DNA of 64,000 nt from Erythrobacter colymbi (GCF_002155685.1 NZ_MUYK01000008.1:1-64000); one strand, 5' to 3'; numbered from the stretch's first letter, positions 51,756 to 61,696 are shown. The notes: generated from the letters alone by a model not told the origin. Translations and numbers: made by a program.

Positions 51756-52406
51756 ATGAGCGAGAACGAAACCAAGAAGGCCGCATCCAGCTGGCTGGGC
51801 GTCGCGGTCGATTACGGCCCGCTGCTGGTGTTCCTCGGCGTCTATCGCTGGAACTCGCCCGCCGAGCCCAATGCGGTGAGCGAGCTCGCCGCGATCGTCG
51901 CGGGCACCGCCGCCTTCATGGTCGCCGCGGTCGCAGCCCTTGCGATCTCGAAGTGGCGGCTGGGCAAGGTCTCGCCGATGCTGTGGTTCTCGACCGCGCT
52001 GATCGTGGGCTTCGGCAGCCTCACCATCTTCTTCGGCGACCCGACCTTCGTGCAGCTGAAGCCGACGATCATCTACGCGACCTTCGGCGTGGCGCTGCTC
52101 GGCGGGTTCGTGATGGGCAAGGCGCTGCTGCGCATCCTGCTGGAAGCCGCCTTCGAGGGGCTCTCCGAGGAAGGCTGGCTCAAGCTGTCGCGCAACTGGG
52201 GCGTGTTCTTCCTCGTCCTCGCCGTTCTCAACGAAGTCCTGCGCGCGCAGATGGACTTCGAGGGCTGGCTTTGGGCGAAAATCTGGGTGTTCCTTCCGCT
52301 GACCTTCCTCTTCACGCTCAGTCAGGTGCCAATGCTGATGAAGCACGGCCTGAGCCTCGAGGACGCGAAAGACGAAGCGCTGAAGGACGAGCCGCCGACG
52401 GGCTAA
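51756..52406 (+). CDS. yciB: Inner-membrane septation-associated protein YciB (IspZ)
   Basis: 216 residues with five or six hydrophobic helices and the family motifs DYGPLLVFLGVY, FGSLTIFFGDPTFVQLKPTIIY and SEEGWLKLSRNWGVFF, which together identify YciB/IspZ. It is implicated in cell-envelope synthesis and septation through interaction with elongasome and divisome proteins. The start at 51756 follows AAGAAAGA. It is convergent with kup, four bases apart. Confidence 0.93.
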   Translation: MSENETKKAASSWLGVAVDYGPLLVFLGVYRWNSPAEPNAVSELAAIVAGTAAFMVAAVAALAISKWRLGKVSPMLWFSTALIVGFGSLTIFFGDPTFVQLKPTIIYATFGVALLGGFVMGKALLRILLEAAFEGLSEEGWLKLSRNWGVFFLVLAVLNEVLRAQMDFEGWLWAKIWVFLPLTFLFTLSQVPMLMKHGLSLEDAKDEALKDEPPTG

Positions 52407-52410
52407 GCCC

Positions 52411-54351
52411 CTAGATCTCCACCTGGCTCCCCAGTTCGACCACGCGGTTGGTCGGCAGGCGGAAGAAGGCCATCGCGCTAGCGGCGTTCCTCAGCATCCA
52501 CGCGAACAGCTTCTCGCGCCAGATTGCCATGCCGGGCTTGCTCGAGGGGAGCAGCGTCTGGCGCGACAGGAAGAAGCTCGTCTGCATCATGTCGAACGCC
52601 CCGTCGCACAGGTCGAGCGTGCTCAGCAGCTTGGGCACGTCGGTTTCCTCGAGGAAGCCGCAATAGATCGTCACGCGGTAGAACCCGTTGCCGAGGCTCT
52701 TGCATTCATAGCGCTCGGCCTCGTCGACATAGGGCATGCCGCGCACCTGCACGGTCAGGATCAGCACGCGTTCGTGCAGCACCTTGTTGTGCTTGATGTT
52801 GTGCAGCAGCGCGCTCGGCACGCCCGAATTGCTCGAGGCCATGAACACCGAGGTGCCCGGCACGCGGGTCGAGGAATTGTGCGCGCTCTTGGCGAAGATC
52901 TCGATCGGGAGCGAGCCTTCGGCCATGCTCGCGCGCATCAGCTCGCGGCCCTTCGACCAGGTGGTGAGCAGCGTGAAGATCGCAAAACCGATCAGCAGCG
53001 GCACCCAGCCCCCGCTCGGCACCTTGATGAGGTTCGCGCCGAAATAGGCGACGTCGACGATAAGGAAGGCCACCACCAGCGGCAGCGCCTTCCACACCGG
53101 CCAGCGCCACAGGCTGAACAGCACGGCGGCAAGCAGCAGGGTGTCGATGAACATCGCCCCCGTCACCGCGATGCCATAGGCCGCCGCAAGCGCGCTCGAG
53201 GACTGGAAGAACAGCACCAGCAGGATCACCATGATCATCAGGCCCCAGTTGATCGTGGGGATGTAGATCTGCCCCGCCGCGGCGGCGCTGGTGTGGCGGA
53301 TTTCCATGCGCGGGATGAAGCCAAGCTGGATCGCCTGCTGGGTCAGGCTGAACGCGCCCGAGATCACCGCCTGGCTGGCGATGATCGTGGCGAGCAGCGC
53401 GAGGATGATCACCGGCACGCGCACGATGTCGGGGATCATCAGGAAGAACGGGTCCTTGATCAGCGCGGCAGCCTCGGCTGGCGAGGACTGCGACAGGATC
53501 AGCGCGCCCTGCCCCATGTAGTTGAGCATCAGCGCGGGGTAGACGAAGGTCAGCCACGAAATGCCGATCGGCTTGCGGCCGAAGTGCCCCATGTCGGCAT
53601 AGAGCGCTTCCGCCCCCGTTACCGCCAGCACCACGCTGCCAAGCGCGACGAAGGCGACGAAGCCGTCGCTCTCGAAGAACTTGAGCGCGTTCAGCGGATT
53701 GATCGTGTGCATGATGATCGAGGGATCGGCGCTCAGATGCATCACACCGAGCACCGCGAGCATGCTGAAATAGGTCAGCATGATGGGGCCGAACAGCTTG
53801 CCCACGCGGTCCGTGCCGCGCGACTGAATCGCGAACAGGCCGAACAGGATCGCCACCGCGGTGGGCACAATCCAGGGTTTGAAGCCCGGGACGATGTATT
53901 GCAGACCCTCGGTCGCGGAAAGCACCGAGATCGCGGGCGTGATCATGGAGTCGCCGTAGAACAGCGCCGTGGCGAAGACACCGAGCAGGATCAGCGGGCC
54001 GGTCCACGCCTTGGTCGCCGAGGTGCGCTTGATCAGGGCGAGCAGCGCCAGGCTCCCGCCCTCGCCGCCATTGTCGGCGCGCATGATGGTGAGGACGTAT
54101 TTGACCGTCACCACCATCATCATCGACCAGAAGACGAGGCTCAGTACCCCGTGGATATGGTCAACGTCCGGAGAGATGCCGGGCGCGCCGTGGTGCGAGG
54201 CGAAGGTTTCGCGGAAGGCGTAGAGCGGGCTGGTGCCGATGTCGCCGAACACCACGCCGATTGCGCCCACCGCGAGCGCTATCGGAGAGCCGGTGTGGCC
54301 ATGGCCATGACCGGAAGAGGCGTCGGCGGTATCGGCTGCGGTATTCATCAT
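52411..54351 (-). CDS. kup: Low-affinity potassium transport protein Kup
   Basis: 646 residues. Twelve membrane helices fill about 25-450. Signature segments are [53 protein letters not shown] and [13 protein letters not shown]. The C-terminal ~180-residue cytosolic domain is typical of KUP/HAK proteins. It imports K+ with protons. The start at 54351 gives a His/Gly-rich N-terminal tail. It is convergent with yciB. The 136 bp to the ccmI stop contain no gene I can support. Confidence 0.95.
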   Translation of the reverse strand: MMNTAADTADASSGHGHGHTGSPIALAVGAIGVVFGDIGTSPLYAFRETFASHHGAPGISPDVDHIHGVLSLVFWSMMMVVTVKYVLTIMRADNGGEGGSLALLALIKRTSATKAWTGPLILLGVFATALFYGDSMITPAISVLSATEGLQYIVPGFKPWIVPTAVAILFGLFAIQSRGTDRVGKLFGPIMLTYFSMLAVLGVMHLSADPSIIMHTINPLNALKFFESDGFVAFVALGSVVLAVTGAEALYADMGHFGRKPIGISWLTFVYPALMLNYMGQGALILSQSSPAEAAALIKDPFFLMIPDIVRVPVIILALLATIIASQAVISGAFSLTQQAIQLGFIPRMEIRHTSAAAAGQIYIPTINWGLMIMVILLVLFFQSSSALAAAYGIAVTGAMFIDTLLLAAVLFSLWRWPVWKALPLVVAFLIVDVAYFGANLIKVPSGGWVPLLIGFAIFTLLTTWSKGRELMRASMAEGSLPIEIFAKSAHNSSTRVPGTSVFMASSNSGVPSALLHNIKHNKVLHERVLILTVQVRGMPYVDEAERYECKSLGNGFYRVTIYCGFLEETDVPKLLSTLDLCDGAFDMMQTSFFLSRQTLLPSSKPGMAIWREKLFAWMLRNAASAMAFFRLPTNRVVELGSQVEI

Positions 54352-54487
54352 CGGATTTCCCGTATCCCCCCGGTACTGCCCATCCGGCGCGAGACTCGCA
54401 GCCGGCAAGGCGGCGCGCCTAGCACCGCACGTTCGCACCTGCAACACTTCCCCGACAGGTGACAAGGGGCAGTCTTACGGGGGGAAC

Positions 54488-55135
54488 CTATTGTCCTTGC
54501 AGCATCGGGGCGCGCGCGATCATGTCGTCGAGCTGCGCGACTTTCGCCGCCAGCCCCTCGCGCCACGGCGCATCGGGGGGCGAGCGGTCGAGCAGGCCCT
54601 TCCAGACATTGCGCGCTGCGACGATCTCGCCGCTCTGGGCATAGGCATTGCCGAGGAAATAGGCAGCACCCGGGTGGCGCGGATCGATCGCTTCGGCGCG
54701 GGCGAAGGCCTGCACCGCGGCGGGCGTGACGAAGCCGTCGGCATGGCCGACCAGCGCCAGCGCGAGCGCCAGCCAGCTTTCCTGATCGCGCGGATTGTCC
54801 TTCAGCCCCTTCTGGAGCAGCGCGGCGGCATCCCCGAAGCGGCCCTGCCGGGCGAAGGCATCGGAGGTGATGAGATAGCCGGGCGGCGGCGTGCCGTGAT
54901 CGAACAGCGCGGCGCGGCCCTCGACCATGTCCTCGCCCTGCGTCCCCTCCGCAAGCGCGCGCGCCTTGGGCGCGGAGGCGAGGCCGGGCGAACCTTGCCA
55001 GGCATAGCCGGCAATGCCGAACACCAGCACCGCGCCGAACAGCGTCAGCCCTTCGCGGGGGAGCTTGAGAACCAGCACGGCAAAGGCAAAGGCCGCGAGC
55101 GCCAGCGCGCCCACCGCGAGCCAATCCCCGATCAT
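54488..55135 (-). CDS. Cytochrome c maturation protein CcmI-like (TPR)
   Basis: 215 residues. Two N-terminal hydrophobic helices (about 6-23 and 31-48) are followed by a periplasmic tetratricopeptide-like region (about 85-205) with DAFARQGRFGDAAALLQKGL and AYFLGNAYAQSGEIVAARNV. It matches the CcmI/CycH role of presenting apocytochrome c to the haem-ligation machinery, although the family is variable. Last gene of the ccm operon; its ATG overlaps the ccmH stop. Confidence 0.83.
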   Translation of the reverse strand: MIGDWLAVGALALAAFAFAVLVLKLPREGLTLFGAVLVFGIAGYAWQGSPGLASAPKARALAEGTQGEDMVEGRAALFDHGTPPPGYLITSDAFARQGRFGDAAALLQKGLKDNPRDQESWLALALALVGHADGFVTPAAVQAFARAEAIDPRHPGAAYFLGNAYAQSGEIVAARNVWKGLLDRSPPDAPWREGLAAKVAQLDDMIARAPMLQGQ

Positions 55136-55569
55136 GCCGCCTCTCCCGCATTGTCATCATCGCTGCGCCGCCTGCCGAGCCGCCGCAGCAGCACGCCGGC
55201 GACGATCAGGATCACCAGCACCGGAATGGCGAACAGCGGCCAGGTGGTCGAACTCACCTCGGGCTCGTAACTGACATAGTCGCCATAACGCGCGATCAGC
55301 CAGCTGCGGATCTGCTCGGGGCTTTCGCCCGCGAGAATGCGGCTCCTCACCTGATGGCGCATGTCGCCCGCCATCGGGGCGTCGGAATCCGCGATGCTCT
55401 GCGACTGGCACTTGAGGCAGCGCAGCGTGTGCATCAGCGCCGAGGCCTCGGCCTCGAGCTTCGGATCGGACAGCTGGTTATAGGCATAGGGCGCAGGCGG
55501 CATGGTGTCCTGCGCGGCGAGCGGCAGGGCGGCGAGTGCCAGCACTAAAGCGAGCCACCAGCGGATCAT
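55132..55569 (-). CDS. ccmH: Cytochrome c maturation protein CcmH
   Basis: 145 residues. A signal sequence (LALVLALAALPLAAQ) precedes a periplasmic helical domain with the redox motif LRCLKCQSQSI (C51 and C54) and a C-terminal membrane helix (LFAIPVLVILIVAGVLL). It reduces and delivers apocytochrome c thiols before haem attachment. It overlaps ccmG (ATGA) and ccmI (ATGA). Confidence 0.95.
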   Translation of the reverse strand: MIRWWLALVLALAALPLAAQDTMPPAPYAYNQLSDPKLEAEASALMHTLRCLKCQSQSIADSDAPMAGDMRHQVRSRILAGESPEQIRSWLIARYGDYVSYEPEVSSTTWPLFAIPVLVILIVAGVLLRRLGRRRSDDDNAGEAA

Positions 55570-56093
55570 TTCGCCTTCTCCAGTTCCGCAAGCAGCACGG
55601 GCACATCCTCGGGCCGGATATCGCCGATCTTCTGGTAGCGGATGACGCCCCTGGCATCGATCACGAAGGTCTCGGGCACACCGGAGGAGCCGATCGCAAG
55701 CTGCACCTCGGAAATCTTGTCGCTGCCGATGCGGGTGTAGGGGTTGCCGTACTTGCTGAGGAAATTGGCGACATCCTCGGGCCGGTCGCGGATCGCGATG
55801 CCGATGATCTCGACCCCCTGCCGGTTCAGCGCCTCGAGCTGCGGGGCCTCGGCGATGCAGGGCAGGCACCAGCTCGCCCAGACGTTGAGCAGCTTGGGCT
55901 TGCCGGTGAAGTCCGCCTTCGAGGCGCCGGGCAGACCGTCGAAAGCCGGATCAAGCGCGAAGGCCGGGAGCGGCTGGCCGATCATCGTGCTTTCGACGAA
56001 TTCGTCCTTGGGCTGGGTCAGCATGAAGGCCGCCAGCCCCGCGAAGAAGGCGAACGGGAGAAGCGGAACCCACAGGAACAGGCGCGAGCGCAT
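55566..56093 (-). CDS. ccmG: Thiol:disulfide interchange protein CcmG/DsbE
   Basis: 175 residues. One N-terminal membrane anchor (VPLLPFAFFAGLAAFML) and a periplasmic thioredoxin-like domain with the active site ASWCLPCIAEAP (C76, C79) and cis-proline region GSSGVPETFVID. It passes electrons to CcmH/apocytochrome. Six bases separate it from the ccmF stop; its own stop overlaps ccmH. Confidence 0.95.
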   Translation of the reverse strand: MRSRLFLWVPLLPFAFFAGLAAFMLTQPKDEFVESTMIGQPLPAFALDPAFDGLPGASKADFTGKPKLLNVWASWCLPCIAEAPQLEALNRQGVEIIGIAIRDRPEDVANFLSKYGNPYTRIGSDKISEVQLAIGSSGVPETFVIDARGVIRYQKIGDIRPEDVPVLLAELEKAK

Positions 56094-56099
56094 CGCGGG

Positions 56100-58085
56100 C
56101 TACTCCGCCGGCACCGGCGCGGGGGCGCCGAGCGCTTCGACATCGGCGCGGCGGCGCGCGCCCTTGGCCGAAGCAACGCGGCGCTTGACGTCGACCCGCA
56201 CGCGCCCGGCAATCGCCAGCACCCCGCCCAGCGCCACCAAGATGCCGCCATACCAGATGAAGGTCACGAAGGGCTTCCACCACAGGCGTATCTGCCAGCG
56301 CCCGTCTTCGGCCTGGTTGCCGATCACGGCGTAGAGCTGGCCGTCCCACTTGGTCAGCAGCGCGCTTTCCGAGGTGGACTGCGGCGGCGACCAGAAGGTG
56401 CGCGCCTGCGGATCGAGGATCACCGGCGCAGCGCCATTGTCGCTGACCGAAAGCTGCGCCTGCATGGCGGTCCAGTTCGGCCCGGCAATCGGCATCACGC
56501 TGTCGAGGGTGACCTTGAAATCGTCGATCTGCTCGGTGCCGCCGACCGCGACCGCAGCGAGGCGCTCTTCGGAGAAGGCACCCTCGCAGGCCATGCCGAA
56601 CAGCGAGACCGCGATGCCGAAATGGGCGATGACCATGCCCCATGTGGCCACCGGCACGCGGGTGAGCTTGCGGCCCTTCAGCGGCAGCACCGCGGCCACC
56701 GCGAGCGCGGCGGCAAGGCCGAGCCCGAGCAGCGGCAGCAGCGGATACTGGCCGAAGAAGCTCACCAGCGCGATCACCCCGATCACCAGCGCCGCGATCA
56801 GCGCCAGCTCGAACTGGAGCCGCGCGGGCTTGTCGCTCTTCCAGCGCAGCAGCGGGCCGACCGCCATCACCAGCAGCATAGGAATTGCGAAGATCGCCGA
56901 GGCCGGGTTGAAGTACGGCGGGCCGACAGAGACGCGCACGTCGAAAGCCTCGGTCAGCAGCGGGTAGAGCGTGCCCAAGAGCACGATCGCGAGGATCGCG
57001 GAGAGCATCACGTTGTTGAACACCAGCGCGCCCTCGCGGCTGAGGGCGGCAAAGCGCTTGCCCTCGGCCACGGCGCCCGCGCGCAGGGCGAAAATGGTGA
57101 AGGCCCCGCCGATATAGATGCCGAGCAGGCCAAGGATGAAGGCCCCGCGCTCGGGATCGACCGCGAAGGCGTGGACGCTCGTCAGCACGCCCGAGCGCAC
57201 GAGGAAGGTGCCCAGCATCGACATCGAGAAGGCGAGCACGCCGAGCATGATCGTCCACGTCCGCAGGGCATCGCGCGCGGCCAGCACGCTCACCGAATGC
57301 ATCAGCGCGGTCGCAGCCAGCCACGGCATCAGCGAAGCGTTCTCGACCGGGTCCCAGAACCACCAGCCGCCCCAGCCGAGTTCGTAATAGGCCCAGTAGG
57401 AGCCCGCCGTGATCCCCAGCGTCAGCAGCACCCAAGCGCCCAGCACCCATGGGCGCATGACGCGGGCGAAGGCGGGATTGACCTCGCGGGTCAGCAGCGC
57501 ACCCATCGCAAGGGAGAAGGCGACCGACAGGCCGACATAGCCCGCATAGAGCGTCGGCGGGTGGATCGCGAGGCCGATGTCCTGCAGCAGCGGGTTGAGG
57601 CCGCTGCCCTCGGCCGCGGCGACCGGCAGGCGCTCGAACGGGTTGGAGGCGAGCAGCAGGAAGGCATAGAAGCCCAGCGCCACGAAGCCCTGCACCGCCA
57701 GCGTCGCGCCCATGGTGCGATCGGGCAGGCGCTTCTCGAAAGCCGACAGCAGCCCGCCCGAGGCTGCCAGCACGCCGACCCACAGCAGCATCGAGCCCTC
57801 GTGGTTCCCCCAGGTGCCGGTCAGCTTGTAGATCAGCGGCTTCATCGAATGGGAGTTCGATGCCACCAGCTTCAGCGACAGGTCGGTCACCGCGAAGGAA
57901 TAGAGCAGCGTGGCGAAGGCCAGCACCGCAAGGAAGGCCTGCACGATCGCCGCAGGGCGGGCATAGATCGCGAGCGGATTGACCTCGCCCGGGGCTGCGC
58001 GCAGGCTCGCCGCGCCCGATACCATCTGGAGCACCGCCAGCGCCGCGGCGAGCCACAAGGCGGCCAGACCAATCTCGGGTATCAT
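56100..58085 (-). CDS. ccmF: Cytochrome c haem lyase subunit CcmF
   Basis: 661 residues with about 14-15 membrane helices. The tryptophan-rich haem-handling signature is present as GWGGWWFWDPVENASLMPWL, with TALMHSVSVLAARDALRTW after it. It takes haem from CcmE and, with CcmH and CcmI, attaches it to the apocytochrome CXXCH. Located between ccmE (27 bp upstream) and ccmG. Confidence 0.96.
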   Translation of the reverse strand: MIPEIGLAALWLAAALAVLQMVSGAASLRAAPGEVNPLAIYARPAAIVQAFLAVLAFATLLYSFAVTDLSLKLVASNSHSMKPLIYKLTGTWGNHEGSMLLWVGVLAASGGLLSAFEKRLPDRTMGATLAVQGFVALGFYAFLLLASNPFERLPVAAAEGSGLNPLLQDIGLAIHPPTLYAGYVGLSVAFSLAMGALLTREVNPAFARVMRPWVLGAWVLLTLGITAGSYWAYYELGWGGWWFWDPVENASLMPWLAATALMHSVSVLAARDALRTWTIMLGVLAFSMSMLGTFLVRSGVLTSVHAFAVDPERGAFILGLLGIYIGGAFTIFALRAGAVAEGKRFAALSREGALVFNNVMLSAILAIVLLGTLYPLLTEAFDVRVSVGPPYFNPASAIFAIPMLLVMAVGPLLRWKSDKPARLQFELALIAALVIGVIALVSFFGQYPLLPLLGLGLAAALAVAAVLPLKGRKLTRVPVATWGMVIAHFGIAVSLFGMACEGAFSEERLAAVAVGGTEQIDDFKVTLDSVMPIAGPNWTAMQAQLSVSDNGAAPVILDPQARTFWSPPQSTSESALLTKWDGQLYAVIGNQAEDGRWQIRLWWKPFVTFIWYGGILVALGGVLAIAGRVRVDVKRRVASAKGARRRADVEALGAPAPVPAE

Positions 58086-58112
58086 CGCTTGGCCCTCGCC
58101 TGTGTCACGCGC

Positions 58113-58574
58113 TTACTTCAGACCCACGGTGGTGTCGGCCGCCATCTTGGCCGCCGCATCGGTGCCCATGCCCTCGAGCTCCTTGGGCACGTAGTTCTCG
58201 TCATGCTTGGCGAGGAGGTTGGTCGCCTTGAACACGCCGTCGGGGCCAAGGCTGCCCTCGGCCACCACGCCCGAGCCTTCGACGAAGAGGTCGGGCAGGA
58301 TGCCGCTGTAGCGCACGGGGATCGCATCGGCGCTGTTGCCGGTCACCTTGAAGTTCACCGTCACGCCGTCGGCCTCGGTGACGAGCGAGCCCTTCTGCAC
58401 CATCCCGCCAAGCCGCACCGCCTGCCCGACTTCGGGGGGCGCCTTGGCCATCTGTTCGGGCAGGTAGAAATAGTTCGCCTGATTGCGCAGGCTCCACGCC
58501 GCAAGCAGCCCTGCGCCGACAATCGCCAGGAGAGCGATGATCACGAGGACCAGACGTTGGTGCTTGGCTTTCAT
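58113..58574 (-). CDS. ccmE: Cytochrome c maturation haem chaperone CcmE
   Basis: 153 residues. A membrane anchor (LVLVIIALLAIVGAGLLAAW) is followed by the periplasmic OB-fold haem chaperone domain. The covalent haem ligand H124 and Y128 are in LLAKHDENYVPKEL, the H-x3-Y arrangement of the standard form. Transfers haem from CcmC to CcmF. Confidence 0.96.
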   Translation of the reverse strand: MKAKHQRLVLVIIALLAIVGAGLLAAWSLRNQANYFYLPEQMAKAPPEVGQAVRLGGMVQKGSLVTEADGVTVNFKVTGNSADAIPVRYSGILPDLFVEGSGVVAEGSLGPDGVFKATNLLAKHDENYVPKELEGMGTDAAAKMAADTTVGLK

Positions 58575-58588
58575 CCCGTCACTCTCGT

Positions 58589-58729
58589 TCAGCGGCGCTT
58601 TGCAGCGTCACGCTTGGTCTCGGCGCGGACCATGCTGCGCCATGTCCAGACAATCAGCAGCGCCAGTGCGACCGCCGATACCCCGTAGGCGAGCCACACG
58701 AAATCCCACTGGTTCAGCGCCTCGCGCAT
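58589..58729 (-). CDS. ccmD: Haem exporter protein CcmD
   Basis: 46 residues: an N-terminal membrane helix (FVWLAYGVSAVALALLIVW) and a basic cytoplasmic tail (RSMVRAETKRDAAKRR), the standard CcmD layout. It stabilises the CcmC-CcmE haem complex. Its ATG (58729-58727) overlaps the ccmC stop and it ends 14 bases before ccmE. Confidence 0.9.
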   Translation of the reverse strand: MREALNQWDFVWLAYGVSAVALALLIVWTWRSMVRAETKRDAAKRR

Positions 58730-59496
58730 CAGGCCTGCTCCATCACGGCTGCGGGAGCGGGAGCGGCGGCGGGCGCATCGTCATCCAGTGCGCGGCGGCG
58801 CAGGCGCGCCTCGACCTGCGCCTCGGCGATCAGCGCGCGCATCCGCATCAGCACCAGAGCGCCGAACAGCAGCGAAAAGCCCACCACCGCCACCAGCAGC
58901 GGCGCAAGGAAGGTGCCCTGGATCGCGCTCTTGCCGAGGGTGATGCTCGAAGGCTGGTGGAGCGAGTTCCACCACACCACCGAACGGTTGATGATCGGCA
59001 CGTTGATCGCGCCCACCATCCCGAAGATCGCGGCGATCTTGCTCGACGAGCCTTCCTGCTCGGCCGCTTCGGTCAGCGCGATGTAGCCCGCGTAGAGAAA
59101 CAGCAGCACCAGCATGGAGGTCAGCCGCCCGTCCCACTCCCACCAGGTGCCCCATGTCGGGCGGCCCCAGATCGAGCCGGTGGCGAGACACACCGCACAA
59201 AATACCATCCCCGGCACGGCAATCGCGCGGGCGGCAATCGCGGCGAGAGGGTGCTTCCAGATCAGCAGCATGGCCGAGGAAATCGCGATCCCGGCCCAGC
59301 CTCCCATGCCCAGCCATGCGGCCGGCACGTGGATGAACAGGATGCGCACCGTATCGCCCATCAGGCGGTCCTGCGGGACCACGAACAGGCCCCAGCCAAT
59401 CGCGCCCAGCGACAGCACCAGACCGCTCCAGAACAGGAGCGGCGTCAGCCGCTTGGCGAGGCGCAGGAATCGGGTGGGGTTCGCGTAGATGTGCAT
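58729..59496 (-). CDS. ccmC: Haem-handling protein CcmC
   Basis: 255 residues with six membrane helices and the tryptophan-rich motif WGRPTWGTWWEWDGRLT that binds haem with flanking histidines (RILFIHVPAAWLGM; NSLHQPSS). It loads haem onto CcmE. First gene of the ccm operon here. ccmA and ccmB, the ABC transporter parts, are not adjacent; upstream lies the convergent-spaced dehydrogenase gene. The Pro/Ala-rich C-terminal tail is longer than usual. Confidence 0.95.
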   Translation of the reverse strand: MHIYANPTRFLRLAKRLTPLLFWSGLVLSLGAIGWGLFVVPQDRLMGDTVRILFIHVPAAWLGMGGWAGIAISSAMLLIWKHPLAAIAARAIAVPGMVFCAVCLATGSIWGRPTWGTWWEWDGRLTSMLVLLFLYAGYIALTEAAEQEGSSSKIAAIFGMVGAINVPIINRSVVWWNSLHQPSSITLGKSAIQGTFLAPLLVAVVGFSLLFGALVLMRMRALIAEAQVEARLRRRALDDDAPAAAPAPAAVMEQA

Positions 59497-59602
59497 GGGT
59501 TCAGCTGTCGGGGCGGCTTGTAGCCTTACACCCGTTCCCGACAAGAGCGCAAATGGAGGGGCGGCGGAATTGTTCCCGCCTGCCGCCTGCCATTCGTCGC
59601 GA

Positions 59603-60670
59603 TCACCCGCGCCCGATCAGCTTTTGCGCCATCCGGTCGGCGACGACATCGGCGGTGAGGCCGCTCGATGCGCTTTCCTGCCAGATCGACTCGAGCCGTC
59701 CGGGGATCTGCGCGACCAGGGCGTTGACCTCTTCGATGTCCCCTGCCCGGCCTTCGCGGCGGGCAAGATATTCGGTCGCGACCGAGATGATGCCGCCCGC
59801 ATTGATGACATAGTCGGGCGCATAGAGGATGCCGCGCGCGGCGAGCTTGGCGCCGTGCTCGGGCCGCGCGAGCTGGTTGTTCGCCCCGCCCGCCACGATC
59901 GCGCAGTCGAGCGCCGCGATGCCGGTGTCGTCGAGGATCGCGCCCAGCGCGTTGGGGCTGAAGACGTCGCAGGCCGTGCCCATGATCGCATCCGAGGCCA
60001 CCGCCACCCCGCCCAGCTCGCCCGCGAGCGTGGCGGCGCGTTCGGCGTTGATGTCGGCCAGCGTCAACTTCGCGCCGTCACGTGCCAGCAGGCGGGCAAC
60101 GCCGCCGCCGACCGAGCCGGTGCCCTGCACCGCCACGTGAACGCCCTGAAGGCTGTCCTTGCCGAGCTTGTGGCGCACGGCGGCCTTGATGCCGAGATAG
60201 ATACCGTAAGCGGTGAACGGCCCGGGATCGCCGCCAGCGGCGCCTTCACCCTCGACCGGAAGGCCCGAGACGTGCGCAGTGCGCTTCGAGACCGCGACCA
60301 TGTCGGCTTCCAAAATGCCCACGTCCTCGGCCGTGACATAGCGGCCGCCCAGCCCTTCGACCGCATCGCCGAAAGCGGCGAGCATTTCGGGGGTCTTGAT
60401 CCGCTGCTCGTCGGCGAGGATCACCGCCTTGCCGCCGCCCATCGGCAGGCCCGCCATCGCGTTCTTGTAGCTCATGCCGCGCGAGAGGCGCAGCGCATCG
60501 CGCATGGCCCCTGCGGGATCGTTGTAGTGCCAGAACCGGGTGCCGCCCGCCGAGGGGCCGAGGTGCGTCGAATGGACCGCAATAATCGCCGTAAGCCCGC
60601 TCGCCCGGTCGTGGACCAGTTGCACAAGTTCGTGTGCGTCGAAATCGGGCTCGGCCCAGAATGCGGTCAT
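59603..60670 (-). CDS. Glu/Leu/Phe/Val family amino-acid dehydrogenase
   Basis: 355 residues. The catalytic domain has MSYKNAMAGLPMGGGKAVIL with the two lysines (K69 and K81) conserved in leucine and phenylalanine dehydrogenases; the NAD-binding domain has VAVQGTGSVGGGVARLL. It oxidatively deaminates branched-chain or aromatic amino acids, linking them to 2-oxo acids; exact specificity is unresolved. GGGGAGA precedes the ATG at 60670. It lies between ccmC and tRNA-His. Confidence 0.9.
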   Translation of the reverse strand: MTAFWAEPDFDAHELVQLVHDRASGLTAIIAVHSTHLGPSAGGTRFWHYNDPAGAMRDALRLSRGMSYKNAMAGLPMGGGKAVILADEQRIKTPEMLAAFGDAVEGLGGRYVTAEDVGILEADMVAVSKRTAHVSGLPVEGEGAAGGDPGPFTAYGIYLGIKAAVRHKLGKDSLQGVHVAVQGTGSVGGGVARLLARDGAKLTLADINAERAATLAGELGGVAVASDAIMGTACDVFSPNALGAILDDTGIAALDCAIVAGGANNQLARPEHGAKLAARGILYAPDYVINAGGIISVATEYLARREGRAGDIEEVNALVAQIPGRLESIWQESASSGLTADVVADRMAQKLIGRG

Positions 60671-60736
60671 GTCGTCTCCCCTGCGCGGCCGGGTATCCGG
60701 CGCGGACGTGCTTTCGCTCGGGGAAAAGGGGGAAGA

Positions 60737-60814
60737 TGGGGCGACCAACGGGGTTCGAACCCGTGACCTCCGGTACCACAAACCGGCGCTCTAACCAACT
60801 GAGCTATGATCGCC
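60737..60814 (-). tRNA. tRNA-His (anticodon GTG)
   Basis: 78 nt including CCA and the extra 5' G. The acceptor pairs GCGATCA with TGGTCGC; the additional G-1 (60814) opposes C73, the hallmark of tRNA-His. The anticodon arm CCGGT-TTGTGGT-ACCGG gives GTG, and the T arm is ACGGGTTCGAACCCCGT. Confidence 0.95.
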
Positions 60815-61044
60815 ACACGCCCCTGTCCGCAACCACCGTTCGGGTGCCTGCGGGCCCGTGCGAGAGAGCGCGGATTACGCAAGCAGACCGCACGGTCAAG
60901 TGCGCTGATCAGGGAGGCGCGCCTCTTGCACAAAGCCCTTCCCAAGGGAAGCGAAAACTTCGCCGCGCGCATTCTTGCGCAAGATTGTTACGCGGACCCA
61001 AAATCATTGCCTCGCGCCCGCACGCATCTATCCTCGCGGTCACC

Positions 61045-61680
61045 ATGTCGATGCCGCGCGATTCCATTGCCGAACGCCTTGCCGCACAGCCCGGAGTGCA
61101 GCGCGTGCCGACCGCGAAGGCCGCGCTGTTCCAGCACAAGCGATTCGTCGCGTCCGATCTGGCCGCCGAGCTGATCGCGCTGATCGATACCGACCGCCGC
61201 CCCTCGACCATCGCCGACGACAATGGCGATGCCTATTTCCGAACCAGCGAGACCTGCGATCTGCCCGCGTACCTGCCCGCCGTTCAGCGGATCGAGGCGC
61301 TGATCACCGCGCTGTCGGGAATCGATCCGGCCTATGGCGAGCCGCTCCAGGGCCAGCGCTATGCCGAGGGGCAGGAGTTCAAGCCGCACACCGACTATTT
61401 CACCCCCGGCGGGCGCGATTATGACCGCTATTGCGCGCTGTCGGGCAACCGGACGTGGACCTTCATGGTCTATCTCAACGATGTCGCCGCAGGCGGCGCG
61501 ACGCGCTTCAAGCTGCTCGACAAGATGTTCCAGCCCGAGGCGGGCAAGCTGCTGTGCTGGAACAACCGCCTGCCCGACGGAGGCGTGAACCACGCGACGC
61601 TCCACCACGGGATGAAGGTGAGGAAGGGCGTCAAATACGTGATCACCAAGTGGTACCGCGAGCAGCCCTGGCAGGGATAG
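61045..61680 (+). CDS. Prolyl 4-hydroxylase-like 2-oxoglutarate/Fe(II) oxygenase
   Basis: 211 residues with the double-stranded beta-helix fold. Iron ligands are H115 and D117 in FKPHTDYFTP and H187 in ATLHHGM; the 2-oxoglutarate-binding basic residue is in VRKGVKYVITKWYRE. QRYAEGQEF and FMVYLNDVAAGGATRF are typical of the P4Hc group. It hydroxylates a protein or small-molecule substrate not identifiable here. The start at 61045 is the first ATG after tRNA-His; the 230 bp between hold no other gene I can see. Confidence 0.9.
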   Translation: MSMPRDSIAERLAAQPGVQRVPTAKAALFQHKRFVASDLAAELIALIDTDRRPSTIADDNGDAYFRTSETCDLPAYLPAVQRIEALITALSGIDPAYGEPLQGQRYAEGQEFKPHTDYFTPGGRDYDRYCALSGNRTWTFMVYLNDVAAGGATRFKLLDKMFQPEAGKLLCWNNRLPDGGVNHATLHHGMKVRKGVKYVITKWYREQPWQG

Positions 61681-61696
61681 GCACGCGCGCCTCAAA

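Noticed and set aside
55536..58688. Open frame of over 1000 codons on the plus strand
   Set aside because: It lies antisense to ccmE, ccmF and ccmG, whose motifs are clear; its His/Arg/Gly-rich translation is the usual mirror of high-GC coding DNA.
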